From contig CAZJRB010000040.1 in NCBI GenBank assembly GCA_964547995.1, positions 1 to 53,537 of the forward strand: DNA of 53,537 nucleotides. The letters run 5' to 3'. The notes under the pieces were generated by a model. It was not told where the DNA came from and ran no database searches. It worked only from the letters and a program-made list of their open reading frames with translations. Of this stretch, positions 42,747 through 51,167 are shown piece after piece; the first letter of the stretch is position 1; each line of letters starts with the position of its first letter. The stretch comes from CAZJRB01 sp964547995. Lineage in GTDB: Bacteria; Planctomycetota; Planctomycetia; Pirellulales; Thermoguttaceae. The position numbers were made by a program, and so were the translations under genes.

Positions 42747-43688
42747 TCAACGACGTTTCTCCTTCGATGCCTTCTCTTCCGCCAGGATGTCCTCTCCGAT
42801 GCACAAAGCAAGCCGGCCCAACAAGCGAGCGTAGATCAGCATTGCCGCGGCAAGCGCCGGTCCGGAAACGAACGGGGCCAACCACGGCACGAAATCGCTG
42901 GCAACCGTAACGGCACACCACGCCACGGTTATCGCGCCGGTTTCGAGGTAGAAGAGGAGCCACACCAGCCATTGCGCTCCCATGGTCCCCGTCACCTTGG
43001 AAATCGCCAGCGGCAGCCAAGCCGAGCCCGCCGCCATCGCCGACAACAGAAAGATGGGAAATATCACAAGCGCTACGAAGACCGAAACGAGCGTTCCCAC
43101 GGCCGACACGAGCGGCGCCGTAACGGGGTTGACCGACGACAGCCAGGAAAAAGGAACCCATACGAGGGCCCCGATCAACGCCGCCTCCGTGAGCAGAACC
43201 ATGACATAGAGCCAGCACCATCCCCATTCCTTCCAGTCGATGCCCACCTCGATATCGACGGAATCCCATCCGCAGGCCGTCTCTTCGATCACCTTCAGGC
43301 AGCAGGCAAAGGCATACGCCGTGGTGAGAAGACTCAGCGCGATCGTGGGGAGCGCGAGCGCCCGGAACGCGATCAATCCTACGTGCGCCGCGGCGTAGAA
43401 CATGAATCCCAGCAGAAGAAACGTCAACACGAACCCCAACGAAATGACCGCCCAGTAGCCCACCGAATCCATGTACCAGGGGAAGTTGAAGACGCCGGAG
43501 AACATGGGCCATTCGGGCGGCGGTGGAGGCTCGGCCTCCACGACACGCGGCTTTTCCGCGTCGCGCATCAGTTTCTCGACATTGATGGGCAGCGGGGCAC
43601 GCTCGGCCGGCCCGCTAGTCCCGTAGGTGTCGTCCTCGCTGTCCGGCGCCGTGGGGAAATGGTCGTCGTTTTCCTGCGGTGCGGTCAT
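42747..43688 (-). CDS. Multi-pass membrane protein of unknown function
   Basis: This 313-residue protein has an acidic cytoplasmic N-terminus of about 55 residues (MTAPQENDDHFPTAPDSEDD) with a proline run (EPPPPPEWP). Six or seven hydrophobic helices follow, among them WAVISLGFVLTFLLLGFMFY, ALALPTIALSLLTTAYAFAC, WCWLYVMVLLTEAALIGALV, LVSVFVALVIFPIFLLSAMA and WLVWLLFYLETGAITVAWCA, and it ends in a basic tail (EEKASKEKRR). ATG 43688 has a ribosome-binding sequence (aggggacc); an earlier in-frame start at 43838 would overlap the region of the divergent LRR gene. The family is a planctomycete-type hypothetical protein and no motif suggests a role. Confidence 0.8.
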   Translation of the reverse strand: MTAPQENDDHFPTAPDSEDDTYGTSGPAERAPLPINVEKLMRDAEKPRVVEAEPPPPPEWPMFSGVFNFPWYMDSVGYWAVISLGFVLTFLLLGFMFYAAAHVGLIAFRALALPTIALSLLTTAYAFACCLKVIEETACGWDSVDIEVGIDWKEWGWCWLYVMVLLTEAALIGALVWVPFSWLSSVNPVTAPLVSAVGTLVSVFVALVIFPIFLLSAMAAGSAWLPLAISKVTGTMGAQWLVWLLFYLETGAITVAWCAVTVASDFVPWLAPFVSGPALAAAMLIYARLLGRLALCIGEDILAEEKASKEKRR

Positions 43689-43768
43689 TCGGTCCCCTGT
43701 TGCACGTCGGATGTGCCTCACCCCGCTCGGGTCGGCACACGGTCCATAGATTATAGCGGCCGTATCGT

Positions 43769-43797
43769 TTGTCCGCGACCATCCCCCGTGATATAAT
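43769..43797 (+). promoter_or_regulatory. Promoter directly abutting a start codon (leaderless candidate)
   Basis: TTGTCC (43769-43774), 17 bp, and a consensus TATAAT (43792-43797) lie so close to ATG 43804 that the expected transcription start, about seven bases after the hexamer, is the A of the start codon. Confidence 0.65.
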
Positions 43798-43803
43798 CCG
43801 GTT

Positions 43804-44466
43804 ATGTCCGAATCCTTCCAACCCGATGACAGACCCAAACGCCGGTGGTATCAGTTCTACCTCTGGCACCTGTTCGTGCTGGTGGCCGTCGTTGCGATTG
43901 GGTGTGCCTGGTTTCGGTGCAAGATGGTCGAGGCCGACCGGCAGAGGGAAGTGGTGGAGGTGATTCAGGGTCTCGGCGGGCGGGTACACCACGACTACCA
44001 ATCCGATGGCGACGGCGGATGGTTGCGTAACTTCCTCGGGCCGGTTTTGCTCGGTGATGTGGCCGAAGTCCGGCTTGATACCCCGCAAATCAACGACGAT
44101 GCGCTCGCGCATCTTCAGGAGTTGACCAACCTTCGGACGCTGTGCCTTTGCGACACCCAGGTAACCGACGCCGGTCTGGAACATCTGTGGGGGCTCACCA
44201 CGCTCGAAAATCTGTGGCTCGATGACACGTTCGTTACCGACGACGGCCTGGTGCATCTCAAGCGGCTGACCAGGCTCAAAAGCCTGGGGCTCAGCGGCAC
44301 ACAAGTCACCGACGACGGCCTGATGCACCTGCGGGGGCTGACCGGGCTCAAAGAGTTGCGACTTTGGAGTACGCTCGTTACCGAAGATGGTGTCAAGGAA
44401 CTTCAGCAGGCGTTGCCGGGCTGCCGGGTTTCCCACACCCGATGCCCGTATACCCGATGCCCGTAG
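43804..44466 (+). CDS. Membrane-anchored leucine-rich-repeat protein
   Basis: This 220-residue protein has an N-terminal membrane anchor (RRWYQFYLWHLFVLVAVVAI) and then four to five LRR units: TNLRTLCLCDTQVTDAGLEH, TTLENLWLDDTFVTDDGLVH, TRLKSLGLSGTQVTDDGLMH and TGLKELRLWSTLVTEDGVKE. These are DAGLEHLKGL-type repeats as in the lipoprotein-like LRR at 22426. The C-terminus ends in a doubled peptide TRCPYTRCP from a direct DNA repeat (acccgatgcccgtat, twice, before TAG). No ribosome-binding site precedes the ATG, in agreement with a leaderless message. The role is presumably in protein binding. Confidence 0.88.
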   Translation: MSESFQPDDRPKRRWYQFYLWHLFVLVAVVAIGCAWFRCKMVEADRQREVVEVIQGLGGRVHHDYQSDGDGGWLRNFLGPVLLGDVAEVRLDTPQINDDALAHLQELTNLRTLCLCDTQVTDAGLEHLWGLTTLENLWLDDTFVTDDGLVHLKRLTRLKSLGLSGTQVTDDGLMHLRGLTGLKELRLWSTLVTEDGVKELQQALPGCRVSHTRCPYTRCP

Positions 44467-44770
44467 CCGCGTACGTTATGCTTTGGCATAACACCGCGTG
44501 AGTTCTCGCATTGCCCGCCTCGCGCCATGCTGAAACATGACAGAACAAAGCAGGGGGCACCCGCCCCCGGCCGATCTCGCATAACCTGCGTAGCGAGCAT
44601 TTCTGCCATGTCGGGTTTCTTCCTCTTCAACTCGCCTGTCGGCACCGTCCGCTTCTCGCTGTTCCATGGCTAACGCGAGTTTATTGCCTCACTCGACGGG
44701 TGTCGACACGCGACTCTCGCCGTGTCGACAAGAGCGCCGGGAAAAAATTGACGTAAACGATTGAATTGTC

Positions 44771-44868
44771 TTGCAATCGCACGTCGGACGTTGTTACACT
44801 AAGTATCCCGATTCGCACGGCAGGGCATAAGGCGGCAGAACGGCCGGTAGGATCTTATGCCCTGCCGT
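44771..44868 (+). ncRNA. Possible small transcript: promoter followed by a 15-bp perfect hairpin
   Basis: TTGCAA (44771-44776), 18 bp, and TACACT (44795-44800) form a weak promoter. It is followed after 16 bases by acggcagggcataag (44817-44831) and its perfect inverted partner at 44854-44868, then tttctt. The stem would be stable and could end a short RNA of about 65 bases, or serve as terminator for the minus-strand BatA-like gene. The 441-bp gap 44467-44907 contains no protein gene I can support. Confidence 0.35.
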
Positions 44869-44907
44869 TTCTTGTGAGAGACGGTTCTCCATGGTTGTCT
44901 CGTGCGC

Positions 44908-47202
44908 TTACAACGACACCCGGCGGTTGTAGACGTACCATTCCAGCAACAACACGCCGAGGCCGATCAAGAGTATCCACTTCCAGCCTTCGCATCGGGT
45001 GGCTTCCCAGGTCTGCTGTCTCTCGACGTCGACGTTGCCGATGGTGAAATCCCTCGGGCGGATGTCGCTTTCCCGGCCGTCGAACAGGTTGACGGTGAAT
45101 TGCCGGAGGGTTTCGTTGCCGGATTGGACCTTGTAGACACCCAGCTCGTCCGTCTGTGTGAAGTCCGTCTTGCCCAGCTCGTCGGTTTGAACGGTTGTCG
45201 TTTTTCCGGCGGGTGTGCGAACCCGGAGGCGTGCTTTCGATTTTGGGGCTTCCAGGGCGATCGCCTTTCCCGGCCGCAGGTTGCCAGCTTCGGCCAGGTC
45301 GCGGGCGCCGCCGAGGTAATCGAACAGATTCAGCACGAAGACGGGAAAACTCGGCCGGGTCATCCAGTTCGTGCCGATGTAGCGCTGGGTCTTGCCATCG
45401 GCGCCCTCCACCTCGTTGATGATGGTGAAGCCCGTCACGGTGTCTTCGAATTGCCCCCGGGGGGCGATCGCCATAACCGGCCCGACGACGGTATCGATCA
45501 AGACGGTCGCTGCCGGCGGCGGCTTCAACGGGGTGGCCGACTGGATCAGCACGTCGCCCAGGTCGATCCACTGCATGAGCGGATGGGCCGCCTCGATGTC
45601 GATGATCGCCGGACCCTGATGCCGTTTGGCTTCCTCGGGATCGGCGGGCCAGCCGACTTCTTCCCCGGCCGACCACTGCCCGCCGGGCGGCAGGCTTCCG
45701 ATCAGGAGCGTGTTCGCCCGGGGCATCACTTGGGGGCTGCACCGGTCGTAGATAATCATGTGCCAGGCCCCCCCGGCCGCCGCCTCGAGATAGTCCTTCG
45801 TTTTCAAATAGGCCGGCGACTCGACCCGGACCTCGGCGATCTTCTCGGTCGACTCGGTGATCAAGGCGAATACGAGCGGCTCGTTGCCGGGCGTGACCAG
45901 CAGCACGTTGGCCGGCTGCGGCGGGTTGATCACCCGGTAGGCCACGTTGTCCAACGCGAAATCGTCGCCCGCGGCGAGTTCCAGCATCAGCACCCCCGAC
46001 TCGACCTCCCCGATATCGAAGGTCACGCCGCGCCCCCGTCTCGGGAGCAGGACCTCGACCGTTCTTTTCTTCCCGTCGCGCAGCAGCTCGACGGCAATCG
46101 ACTTTCCGTGCCGTCCGCAAAGCCAAAGGTTCAGCAAGTCGTTGACTTTCGAGAGCGTGATGTCGCCGGCCTTCAGCAGGACGTCGTTCGGTTGGATTCC
46201 CGCCTTTCCGGCGGGGCTGCCGGACGCGACGCCGTCGACCAGCAAACCTTGGTTCCCGGGGACGTCGAGCCGTGCCCGGGAGGCGTCATCCGGGGTAACG
46301 CAGTCGAGGCCGATCCATTCGGCGTCGATCTGAAACCGCCCGGCGTCGATGAGCCGCTTGTCGAGGTAAAGCTCCGCCGCCACGTTGACGTCTTCCCGGC
46401 CGAAATTCCTCAGTTGCGCAAACGCCTGTAGTTCCGCGGAGTTCGATTCCTTGGGCCGGACGTTGAACGAGGTGATGGCCACGTTCGCGGCGTCGCTGTT
46501 CCCGATCGCGACATAGACCGGATCGAGATGCCCGAGCCTGAAGTCCGTCACGTCCTTGAAGTTCCCGTCGCTGAAGATGTAGAGTGTTGCGGGCATCGCC
46601 TCGGCCACCTGGTAATCTCTGGTGTCCTCGGCGCTGCGTCCCGGGTTGGCCAGTCCGGAAGCCACTTTCAGCGCCTCGGCCAGGTCGGTCGTGCGCCGTG
46701 TCGGTTCGATGGCCGCGAGGCTGCGTTTCAACTGGCGGCGGTTGTCGGTAAACGGCTGCTCGACCTTGGCGCTGTCGGCGAAACTGATGATCATGGCCGC
46801 CTCGCCGGAGGTCATTTGGTCGATCAGCTCGCCCACGCGGCGTTTCGTCTCGTCGAGCCGCGACGGCCCGGCGTCGGTCGCCTTCATGCTGGCCGAATTG
46901 TCGATCAGAAAGATGAACCGTTCGCCGGAAAGCTGCTTGCCGTGCCAGTACGGCCGCAACAGCGCCAGCATCAGCAGCAGCAACAGCAGCAATTGCAGCC
47001 ACAAAAGAAGGTTGTTACGCAACCGCTGCCAGATCGAGTTGACGTGCAGGTCTTCGATCGACTTGTGCCAAAGGTAGGTGCTGGGGACTTCGATCGGCTG
47101 GCGCTTGAGCTTCAGAAAATAGAGCAGGATAATCGCCGGGGGAACGGCCGCCAGGATAACCCACTGCCACCACGTAAGCGCGTTGAGAAAACCGGGCCAC
47201 AT
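44908..47202 (-). CDS. BatA-type VWA membrane protein with an inserted PDZ domain
   Basis: This 764-residue protein begins with the BatA N-terminal membrane region (MWPGFLNALTWWQWVILAAV and PPAIILLYFLKLKRQPIEVP). A second hydrophobic stretch (WLQLLLLLLLMLALLRPYW) and a von Willebrand A domain follow. The VWA domain has the metal-ion site IDNSASMKATDAG (D-x-S-x-S). Residues about 350-460 (NQGLLVDGVASGSPAGKAGI, QPNDVLLKAGDITLSKVNDL) read as a PDZ fold. The C-terminus (WKWILLIGLGVLLLEWYVYN) is a last helix. ATG 47202 overlaps the DUF58 stop. BatA-type proteins act with MoxR ATPases and DUF58 proteins in envelope processes. No MoxR gene is in the window, so the set is incomplete here. Confidence 0.9.
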   Translation of the reverse strand: MWPGFLNALTWWQWVILAAVPPAIILLYFLKLKRQPIEVPSTYLWHKSIEDLHVNSIWQRLRNNLLLWLQLLLLLLLMLALLRPYWHGKQLSGERFIFLIDNSASMKATDAGPSRLDETKRRVGELIDQMTSGEAAMIISFADSAKVEQPFTDNRRQLKRSLAAIEPTRRTTDLAEALKVASGLANPGRSAEDTRDYQVAEAMPATLYIFSDGNFKDVTDFRLGHLDPVYVAIGNSDAANVAITSFNVRPKESNSAELQAFAQLRNFGREDVNVAAELYLDKRLIDAGRFQIDAEWIGLDCVTPDDASRARLDVPGNQGLLVDGVASGSPAGKAGIQPNDVLLKAGDITLSKVNDLLNLWLCGRHGKSIAVELLRDGKKRTVEVLLPRRGRGVTFDIGEVESGVLMLELAAGDDFALDNVAYRVINPPQPANVLLVTPGNEPLVFALITESTEKIAEVRVESPAYLKTKDYLEAAAGGAWHMIIYDRCSPQVMPRANTLLIGSLPPGGQWSAGEEVGWPADPEEAKRHQGPAIIDIEAAHPLMQWIDLGDVLIQSATPLKPPPAATVLIDTVVGPVMAIAPRGQFEDTVTGFTIINEVEGADGKTQRYIGTNWMTRPSFPVFVLNLFDYLGGARDLAEAGNLRPGKAIALEAPKSKARLRVRTPAGKTTTVQTDELGKTDFTQTDELGVYKVQSGNETLRQFTVNLFDGRESDIRPRDFTIGNVDVERQQTWEATRCEGWKWILLIGLGVLLLEWYVYNRRVSL

Positions 47203-48089
47203 CAGCGAACGAGCCCCCTGGTGCGAAGGTAGCCGGAGATCAGGTCCTCGACGGGAACCTCGTTCCGGGCAAGCAGGTAGATCATGCCGCGGCGCGTGCA
47301 GAAGTCGCGCGCCCGATCGACGAACGCGGCCAGGGTCTTCTGGTAACGCTTCATCAGCGGCCCGCTGACGGTGATCTCGGCGACGTCGCCGTCCTCGCAA
47401 TCGACCAGCCGCAGGTCGCCCTCCACCGCCGGATCGACTTCCTCGGCCGAGAGAATCTGGACCACGTAGACGTCCATGTCGCGCGAGAGAAGGTATTTCA
47501 GGGCGTCCTCGTAGCCGCTCTTGTCCATCAGGTCGGTCAGCAGGACGATAATGCCCTTGCCGGAGTTGCGCAGGCAGAAGTTCTTGATTCCTTCGGCGAG
47601 CGTGATCGATTCGCCGGGCTCGATGCCCTCGACGTGATCGAGCATTCGCCACATGCTCCGGCGTCCGCGGAAGACGGGCGCCGGCTGACGGACCGATTGC
47701 GCCAAGGTCTCGATCTTCACCCGGTCGCCGCGGATCAGGCCGACGAACCCGAGCGCGGCCGCCAACTGGACGGCGTAGGCCAGCTTCGTCGGCTCGCCGA
47801 AATTCATCGACTCGCTGGCGTCGATCAGGGCGTAGAAGTGCAGGTCTTCCTCTTCGAGGAACAGCTTGAGAAAGAGTTTCTCGAGCCGGGCAAACGTGTT
47901 CCAGTCGACGAATCGCAGGTCGTCGCCGGGGACGTAGTTGCGGAAGTCGGCGAACTCGACGCTTTGCCCCTTCCGAGGGCTGCGGCGCTCGCCTTTCAGC
48001 CGGCCCCGGAAAATCTTCCGGCTGATCAGCTCCATCTTTTCGAGCTGCGTGAGCAACTCGGGACTCAGTATGGCGGAAGTAGTCGGCAT
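47202..48089 (-). CDS. DUF58 family protein
   Basis: This 295-residue protein has the DUF58 core: GERRSPRKGQSVEFADFRNY, VPGDDLRFVDWNTFARLEKL, FLKLFLEEEDLHFYALIDAS and GIKNFCLRNSGKGIIVLLTD. DUF58 proteins have a vWA-like fold and usually work with a MoxR-type AAA+ ATPase and BatA/BatB membrane proteins. ATG 48089 (MPTTSAILSPELLTQ) is preferred to 48149, because the extra sequence (RVRIQRNGARRPP) is not typical. Its stop TGA shares a base with the ATG of the BatA-like gene. No MoxR precedes it; upstream lies a palindromic repeat. Confidence 0.92.
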   Translation of the reverse strand: MPTTSAILSPELLTQLEKMELISRKIFRGRLKGERRSPRKGQSVEFADFRNYVPGDDLRFVDWNTFARLEKLFLKLFLEEEDLHFYALIDASESMNFGEPTKLAYAVQLAAALGFVGLIRGDRVKIETLAQSVRQPAPVFRGRRSMWRMLDHVEGIEPGESITLAEGIKNFCLRNSGKGIIVLLTDLMDKSGYEDALKYLLSRDMDVYVVQILSAEEVDPAVEGDLRLVDCEDGDVAEITVSGPLMKRYQKTLAAFVDRARDFCTRRGMIYLLARNEVPVEDLISGYLRTRGLVR

Positions 48090-48215
48090 CGGTGGTCTTC
48101 TCGCGCCGTTTCGTTGGATTCGCACTCGTACGCAGGAGGTCGCCTCCATAGTATTAGAGCAGAGCGTATCGCGCCGCGGCTGTCAAGGAGGTTCCATGCG
48201 AGAAAGGTCTGCCTG

Positions 48216-48344
48216 CCCGTTGAAAAAGTGAGTCCCTGTTGATTTGGGTGGCACTGGCGTCTCGCCAGTGCTCAGCGGCCATGCCTCATTGCAGCTCCCA
48301 ACTCAGGCACTGGCGAGACGCCAGTGCCTCCCTTTTTCAACGGG
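48216..48344. repeat. Nested palindromic element
   Basis: Outer arms cccgttgaaaaag (48216-48228) and ctttttcaacggg (48332-48344) enclose inner perfect arms ggcactggcgtctcgccagt plus gc (48250-48271) and their reverse complement (48307-48328). Each inner arm is itself a hairpin. It occupies the 350-bp gap between the DUF58 gene and the glycoside hydrolase. Confidence 0.85.
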
Positions 48345-48383
48345 CTGCTAGTCCGTGTCCGGCGATCGCTTCCGGAAAGATCG

Positions 48384-48412
48384 TTGCAGGCGCAACGCCG
48401 GGCCCTTAGAAT
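48384..48412 (+). promoter_or_regulatory. Putative promoter for the agarase-like gene
   Basis: TTGCAG (48384-48389), 17 bp, and TAGAAT (48407-48412) lie about 28 bp ahead of ATG 48440, giving a very short leader. gggga (48430-48433) is a plausible ribosome-binding site. Confidence 0.6.
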
Positions 48413-48439
48413 AGTGATTGTTGAATGTTGGGGACATCC

Positions 48440-49834
48440 ATGCCATTCTCAACACAAAGTCGTTCTTCTTTCGCAATCTTTCTGACCGTCGTCGTCGCGG
48501 CAGGGGCCCGGCGGCCGGAACCGTTGCAGATCGAAGCCCGGGTGAAACCGCGGGGACCCTGGAAGACGTACGCGACCCGCATTCTCGATCACCTGCCCGA
48601 TTTCCAGCCGGCCGACAAGCCGCCGGAACTGGGCCGCTACGGCGGGCTTCGCAGCAAACGTTTCGACGCGACCGGATTTTTCCATACGCGAAAGGCCGGC
48701 GACCGCCGGGTACTCGTCGATCCCGAGGGCTACTTGTTTCTCAGCATCGGCGTCAACAGCGTCCGCCCCCCGCGGCGCCCCGGACCGGCCTATCAGGCCA
48801 TGGTCGAGAAGTTCGGCGGCCGGACCGGCTGGGCGGACGCGACCACCGAGTTCCTCCGGCAGAACGGTTTCAACACCACCGGGAACTGGTCCGACAACGA
48901 CGCGCTGGGAAAGGCCGAACGGCGGTTGCCCTACACAACTTCCATGTACTTCGTCACGGACTTCGCGAAAAAGCTTGGGCTCACCACGCCGGGCTACGGC
49001 CATGCCAAGTTCGCCGAAAGCAATATCCCGGTCTTTCATCCGGATTTCGAGAGGTGGTGCGACGAATATGCCGGGCCGCTGGCGAAGACCAGGGACGACC
49101 CGTATCTCCTGGGCCACTTCAGCGACAACGAATTGCCAGACACGCGCAGACTCCTGACGACCACGTTGCAGATCGACCCGGACCACCCTGCGTTGAAATA
49201 CAATCGCGAGGCGGCATGGAAGTGGTTCCGCAACCGAAAGGGAAACGACGCAAGAGCGGCCGGTGCAACCGCCGAAGACAACCTCGCCTGGCTCGGCCGC
49301 GTGATGGACCGGTACTACGAGGTCACGACCCGGGCGATCCGCCGCCACGACCCGAACCACCTCTGCCTCGGCTCGCGGATTCACGGTGGCGGCAAGGCGA
49401 TCCCCGAGGTCATTCGGGCCGCCGGAAGCCACCTCGACGTGATCTCGATCAACTACTACGGCCACTGGACGCCGAGCCGCGAGTGGATGAAGATGTGGGC
49501 CGGGGCCGGCCGCAAACCGTTTCTGATTACCGAATGGTACGTCAAGGGCGAAGACACGGGCCTGGAAAACGAGGCCGGCGCCGGATGGATCGTTCGCACC
49601 CAGGCCGACCGCGGACGATTCTACCAGAATTGGACCCTGACGCTCCTGCAATCGAAGCACTGCGTCGGATGGCACTGGTTCAAGTACCGCGACGACGGCC
49701 GGGGGGAGTCCAAGTTCCCGTCGAACAAGGGCATGGTCTCGGCCGCCTTCGAGCCGTACGCGCCGCTGGTCGAGCAGATGCGGCAGTTAAACTCCAACGC
49801 CTACGGATTGACGGGGTATTTTGACGGGCGATAA
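48440..49834 (+). CDS. Secreted agarase-like glycoside hydrolase (GH-A clan, GH50-type)
   Basis: This protein of about 464 residues has a signal sequence (MPFSTQSRSSFAIFLTVVVA, then AAGARR) and one (beta/alpha)8 domain. GFFHTRKAGDRRVLVDPEGY, FLSIGVNSVRP, and LGHFSDNELPDTRRL are seen; the last has the Asn-Glu pair of the acid/base position. ISINYYGHW and PFLITEWYVKGEDTG carry the late nucleophile Glu. These are the features of GH50-type agarases and related clan-A enzymes. ATG 48440 with gggga is preferred; ATG 48425 adds five residues. It is convergent with the pilin-like gene. The substrate is probably a galactan; agar itself is not proven. Confidence 0.8.
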   Translation: MPFSTQSRSSFAIFLTVVVAAGARRPEPLQIEARVKPRGPWKTYATRILDHLPDFQPADKPPELGRYGGLRSKRFDATGFFHTRKAGDRRVLVDPEGYLFLSIGVNSVRPPRRPGPAYQAMVEKFGGRTGWADATTEFLRQNGFNTTGNWSDNDALGKAERRLPYTTSMYFVTDFAKKLGLTTPGYGHAKFAESNIPVFHPDFERWCDEYAGPLAKTRDDPYLLGHFSDNELPDTRRLLTTTLQIDPDHPALKYNREAAWKWFRNRKGNDARAAGATAEDNLAWLGRVMDRYYEVTTRAIRRHDPNHLCLGSRIHGGGKAIPEVIRAAGSHLDVISINYYGHWTPSREWMKMWAGAGRKPFLITEWYVKGEDTGLENEAGAGWIVRTQADRGRFYQNWTLTLLQSKHCVGWHWFKYRDDGRGESKFPSNKGMVSAAFEPYAPLVEQMRQLNSNAYGLTGYFDGR

Positions 49835-49837
49835 CAC

Positions 49838-50845
49838 TCAGAACCCGAACAGATCAGTCGGTTTCTCGTCTTTGCGGTGCCCCAGCGACAGGTGAAGGTA
49901 GCCGTCGATATTGTAGTCCATTTTGCGGACCGATCCGTCACACATCGCCATGTGAAAACCTGCGGAGTGGGCGCTGCCGAAGCGAGTCTGCGAGTCGACG
50001 TCGGGATCGTCCTGCATCGGGGTCTCGTACGTCCAACTGTACAAGTCGTAGTCGCCCGAGCCCAGGGCGGGTTCGTCGTCGGTGTCGTCGAGCCCGGTAA
50101 AGTAGTGATTGGGATTGAGGTACTTCTCGCCGGCGAGGTAGGTAAACGAATCACCGTCTTGGAGATGCGATTGGCGGATCATGCTCTGCTGGAAACAGAG
50201 GCCGTTTTGAGTCTGGGCCGTGTCCGGGTTGAAAGGCCCCGGCAAGGGCAACGACGAAGGCCAGCTAGTCGGCCCCGGCGCCGCGGCCCAGTCCCATAGT
50301 ACCGATCCTCCGTTGACCGAGTAATCGGACCGGTAGCATTCCAGCGTCGCCGGCTGCGCCGTGTTCACCATCCAATCGCTGCCGAGGTTGGCGTAGACCA
50401 TCGACCGGCGCCGCGTCGGGCAAGTCAACATCGGCAGCGACGTTTGGATCATCGCCAACCCTTCCACCCCCTTGTCGTTGGAACTCGAACTCGTACCCGG
50501 GCCCATGCCCAGGCCCAAATCGTGCAACTGCTTTTGTTCCATATAAGGCAGGCAGTTGTAGAAGAATCCGCCCGGCTGGTCGATATCCGTCCCCAAATCG
50601 GGATCGCCGACCCAGCCGGGGCCCCAACCGCCGGTTGGAAAATGTCCGATCGCGGATTCGTGGTGCAGGGCGGCCATCGCGATTTGCTTCAGGTTATTCT
50701 TGCACTTGCACCGCCGCGCTGCTTCCCGGGCGTTTTGGACCGCCGGCAACAACAAGGCAATCAGAATGGCGATGATTGTAATAACGACCAGTAGTTCGAC
50801 GAGTGTAAAACCGGCCGTTTTGGGAGGTCGGACAGGCTTCGGCAT
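49838..50845 (-). CDS. DUF1559 type IV-pilin-like protein
   Basis: This 335-residue protein starts with a class III prepilin leader and hydrophobic helix (AGFTLVELLVVITIIAILIA), followed by LLLPAVQNAREAARRCKCKN NLKQI and the large C-terminal DUF1559 (SBP_bac_10) domain. The family hallmark FGSAHSAGFHMAMCDGSVRKM is present near the end. Cleavage is expected before Phe of GFTLVE. DUF1559 proteins are characteristic of planctomycetes, where they occur in very many copies. They are thought to form pseudopilus-like surface structures; this one stands as a single gene with its own promoter at 50907-50935. It ends four bp from the convergent glycoside hydrolase. Confidence 0.96.
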   Translation of the reverse strand: MPKPVRPPKTAGFTLVELLVVITIIAILIALLLPAVQNAREAARRCKCKNNLKQIAMAALHHESAIGHFPTGGWGPGWVGDPDLGTDIDQPGGFFYNCLPYMEQKQLHDLGLGMGPGTSSSSNDKGVEGLAMIQTSLPMLTCPTRRRSMVYANLGSDWMVNTAQPATLECYRSDYSVNGGSVLWDWAAAPGPTSWPSSLPLPGPFNPDTAQTQNGLCFQQSMIRQSHLQDGDSFTYLAGEKYLNPNHYFTGLDDTDDEPALGSGDYDLYSWTYETPMQDDPDVDSQTRFGSAHSAGFHMAMCDGSVRKMDYNIDGYLHLSLGHRKDEKPTDLFGF

Positions 50846-50906
50846 TTTCTCTTCTCCGAAATCGGGAGAGTACGAAGAGACGGGAGGCTACAATAAAGAC
50901 GTCGTT

Positions 50907-50935
50907 ATTATAAAGCCTTTTTCTCCATCTGGCAA
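50907..50935 (-). promoter_or_regulatory. Strong sigma70-type promoter for the DUF1559 gene
   Basis: On the minus strand TTGCCA (50935-50930), 17 bp, and a consensus TATAAT (50912-50907) lie about 60 bp ahead of ATG 50845, followed by ggagaagagaaaatg as ribosome-binding site and start. The rest of the gap 50846-51167 holds a gaccgcattcatgcggtc palindrome (51083-51100) and gacggggc/gccccgtc arms (51112-51119, 51138-51145), probably the end of the minus-strand gene before it. Confidence 0.75.
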
Positions 50936-51167
50936 CGCCCCTCAATATCGGGGTGAGTTTCTTTGGCATGTTTCCCCCGGAGGATGCCTCCGTAGAGGTG
51001 TGTGCCTAACCCCCAGCTAGCGGGTCCCGGGTGAAGTGGGCCAGGTTGGCAGCCGTTGGAAAACGTGTTGACCGTTTGTAGTGACCGCATTCATGCGGTC
51101 TTCCCGGGAATGACGGGGCGGTTTTCTCGGGTCGGGAGCCCCGTCCTACAACTCGCGATTGTCGAGG

